Positions 63,653-64,000 of a DNA stretch of 64,000 bases are shown here, in pieces (position 1 is the first letter of the stretch; each line of letters starts with the position of its first letter). Under the pieces are notes generated by a model. That model did not search any database and was not told where the DNA came from. It saw only the letters and a list, made by a program, of their open reading frames with translations. A program made the position numbers and the translations under genes. The DNA is from G013214665 sp964649815 (GTDB lineage: Bacteria; Pseudomonadota; Alphaproteobacteria; Rhodobacterales; Rhodobacteraceae). The stretch covers positions 1 through 64,000 of the forward strand of contig CAZYQC010000002.1 of the NCBI GenBank assembly GCA_964649815.1, read 5' to 3'.

Positions 63653-64000
63653 ACCTTCTCTCCTGTCCGCTTGCGGTAGATGATGTCGATCAAAACGGCC
63701 AACACCAGAACGCCCCCGACGACGATGTTCTGAAGTGGAGCATCAACCCCGACCATTGCCATGCCCGATTGCAACGACTGCATGATGAGCGCGCCCAAAA
63801 TAGCGCCGTGGATTGTACCCAACCCCCCAGCCAAAGCCGTGCCGCCGATGACAGCCGCCGCGATCACGCGCAATTCGTCCAAGGTTCCGATGTCGTTGGA
63901 GTGGTTGGTCAAACGCGCAGACGCGACAACAGCAGACAGCGCGCAAAGGGCCCCCATCAAGGCAAAGACCTTGACCGTCAAAAGGCGCGTGTTGATCCCT
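63649..64000 (-). CDS. Sugar ABC transporter permease (partial, N-terminus beyond right edge)
   Basis: The visible C-terminal ~117 residues of a CUT2 permease contain INTRLLTVKVFALMGALCALSAVV minus ends, then ELRVIAAAVIGGTALAGGLGTIHGAILGAL, the conserved EAA-like loop region of RbsC/FrcC/XylH proteins. Two or three membrane helices are seen. The gene begins outside the window. Confidence 0.9.
   Translation of the reverse strand, partial: GINTRLLTVKVFALMGALCALSAVVASARLTNHSNDIGTLDELRVIAAAVIGGTALAGGLGTIHGAILGALIMQSLQSGMAMVGVDAPLQNIVVGGVLVLAVLIDIIYRKRTGEKV

Overview
The window is moderately GC-rich alphaproteobacterial DNA, most likely from the Rhodobacteraceae (Roseobacter group). The evidence is a compact chromosomal flagellar cluster of the CtrA-controlled type (perfect TTAA-N7-TTAA boxes at promoters, MotE, a separate SltF-like lytic transglycosylase, an FtcR-like regulator), together with TamA/TamB and an Anbu/transglutaminase/alpha-E/ATP-grasp operon. 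No tRNA, rRNA, insertion sequence or CRISPR array was seen.

Region 1 (1-31232) is almost entirely flagellar. Leftward operon: fliF-fliH-fliN-fliP-fliG (fliG runs off the left edge). Rightward: fliL-fliM-small membrane protein-motE. A hairpin terminator separates these from a leftward export/rod operon flgB-flgC-fliE-fliQ-sltF-flhA-fliR-flhB. fliI is divergent from flgB. Then come the flagellin gene, flgN, flgJ and flgI (all leftward), an FtcR-like response regulator (rightward), flgE-flgK-flgL (leftward), a secreted helical-repeat protein, flgF-flgG-flgA-flgH and a second FliL-like gene (rightward), and fliK-flgD (leftward). Together these supply the MS ring, part of the C ring, the export gate, the rod, hook, filament and L/P rings. 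motA, motB, fliO, flbT and flaF are not in the window. Five perfect CtrA-type boxes sit in promoter-bearing gaps, and a variant with a 6-bp spacer precedes flgE.

Region 2 (31233-52615) is a type I secretion and surface-adhesion locus. It holds a secreted zincin-like protein with RTX motifs and a DUF4214 C-terminus, a TolC-like outer-membrane channel, a LapB-type ABC exporter, an HlyD-type adaptor, a CHASE2-domain adenylate cyclase, and, divergent from the cyclase, a 3641-residue protein. That protein has an N-terminal FecR domain, about 26 cadherin-like/VCBS repeats, a von Willebrand A domain and a few RTX repeats. The FecR domain facing a CHASE2 cyclase suggests, as inference only, that adhesin status is reported to cAMP synthesis. 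This is the most interesting possibility in the window.

Region 3 (52622-57866) encodes TamB and TamA, which serve outer-membrane biogenesis. Region 4 (57916-61885) is a leftward operon for a circularly permuted ATP-grasp protein, an alpha-E protein, a transglutaminase-like protease and the proteasome-related peptidase Anbu, a conserved set of largely unknown function. Region 5 (61989-64000) is the end of a sugar ABC-transporter operon: permease (cut by the right edge), ATPase and a glucokinase-family kinase.
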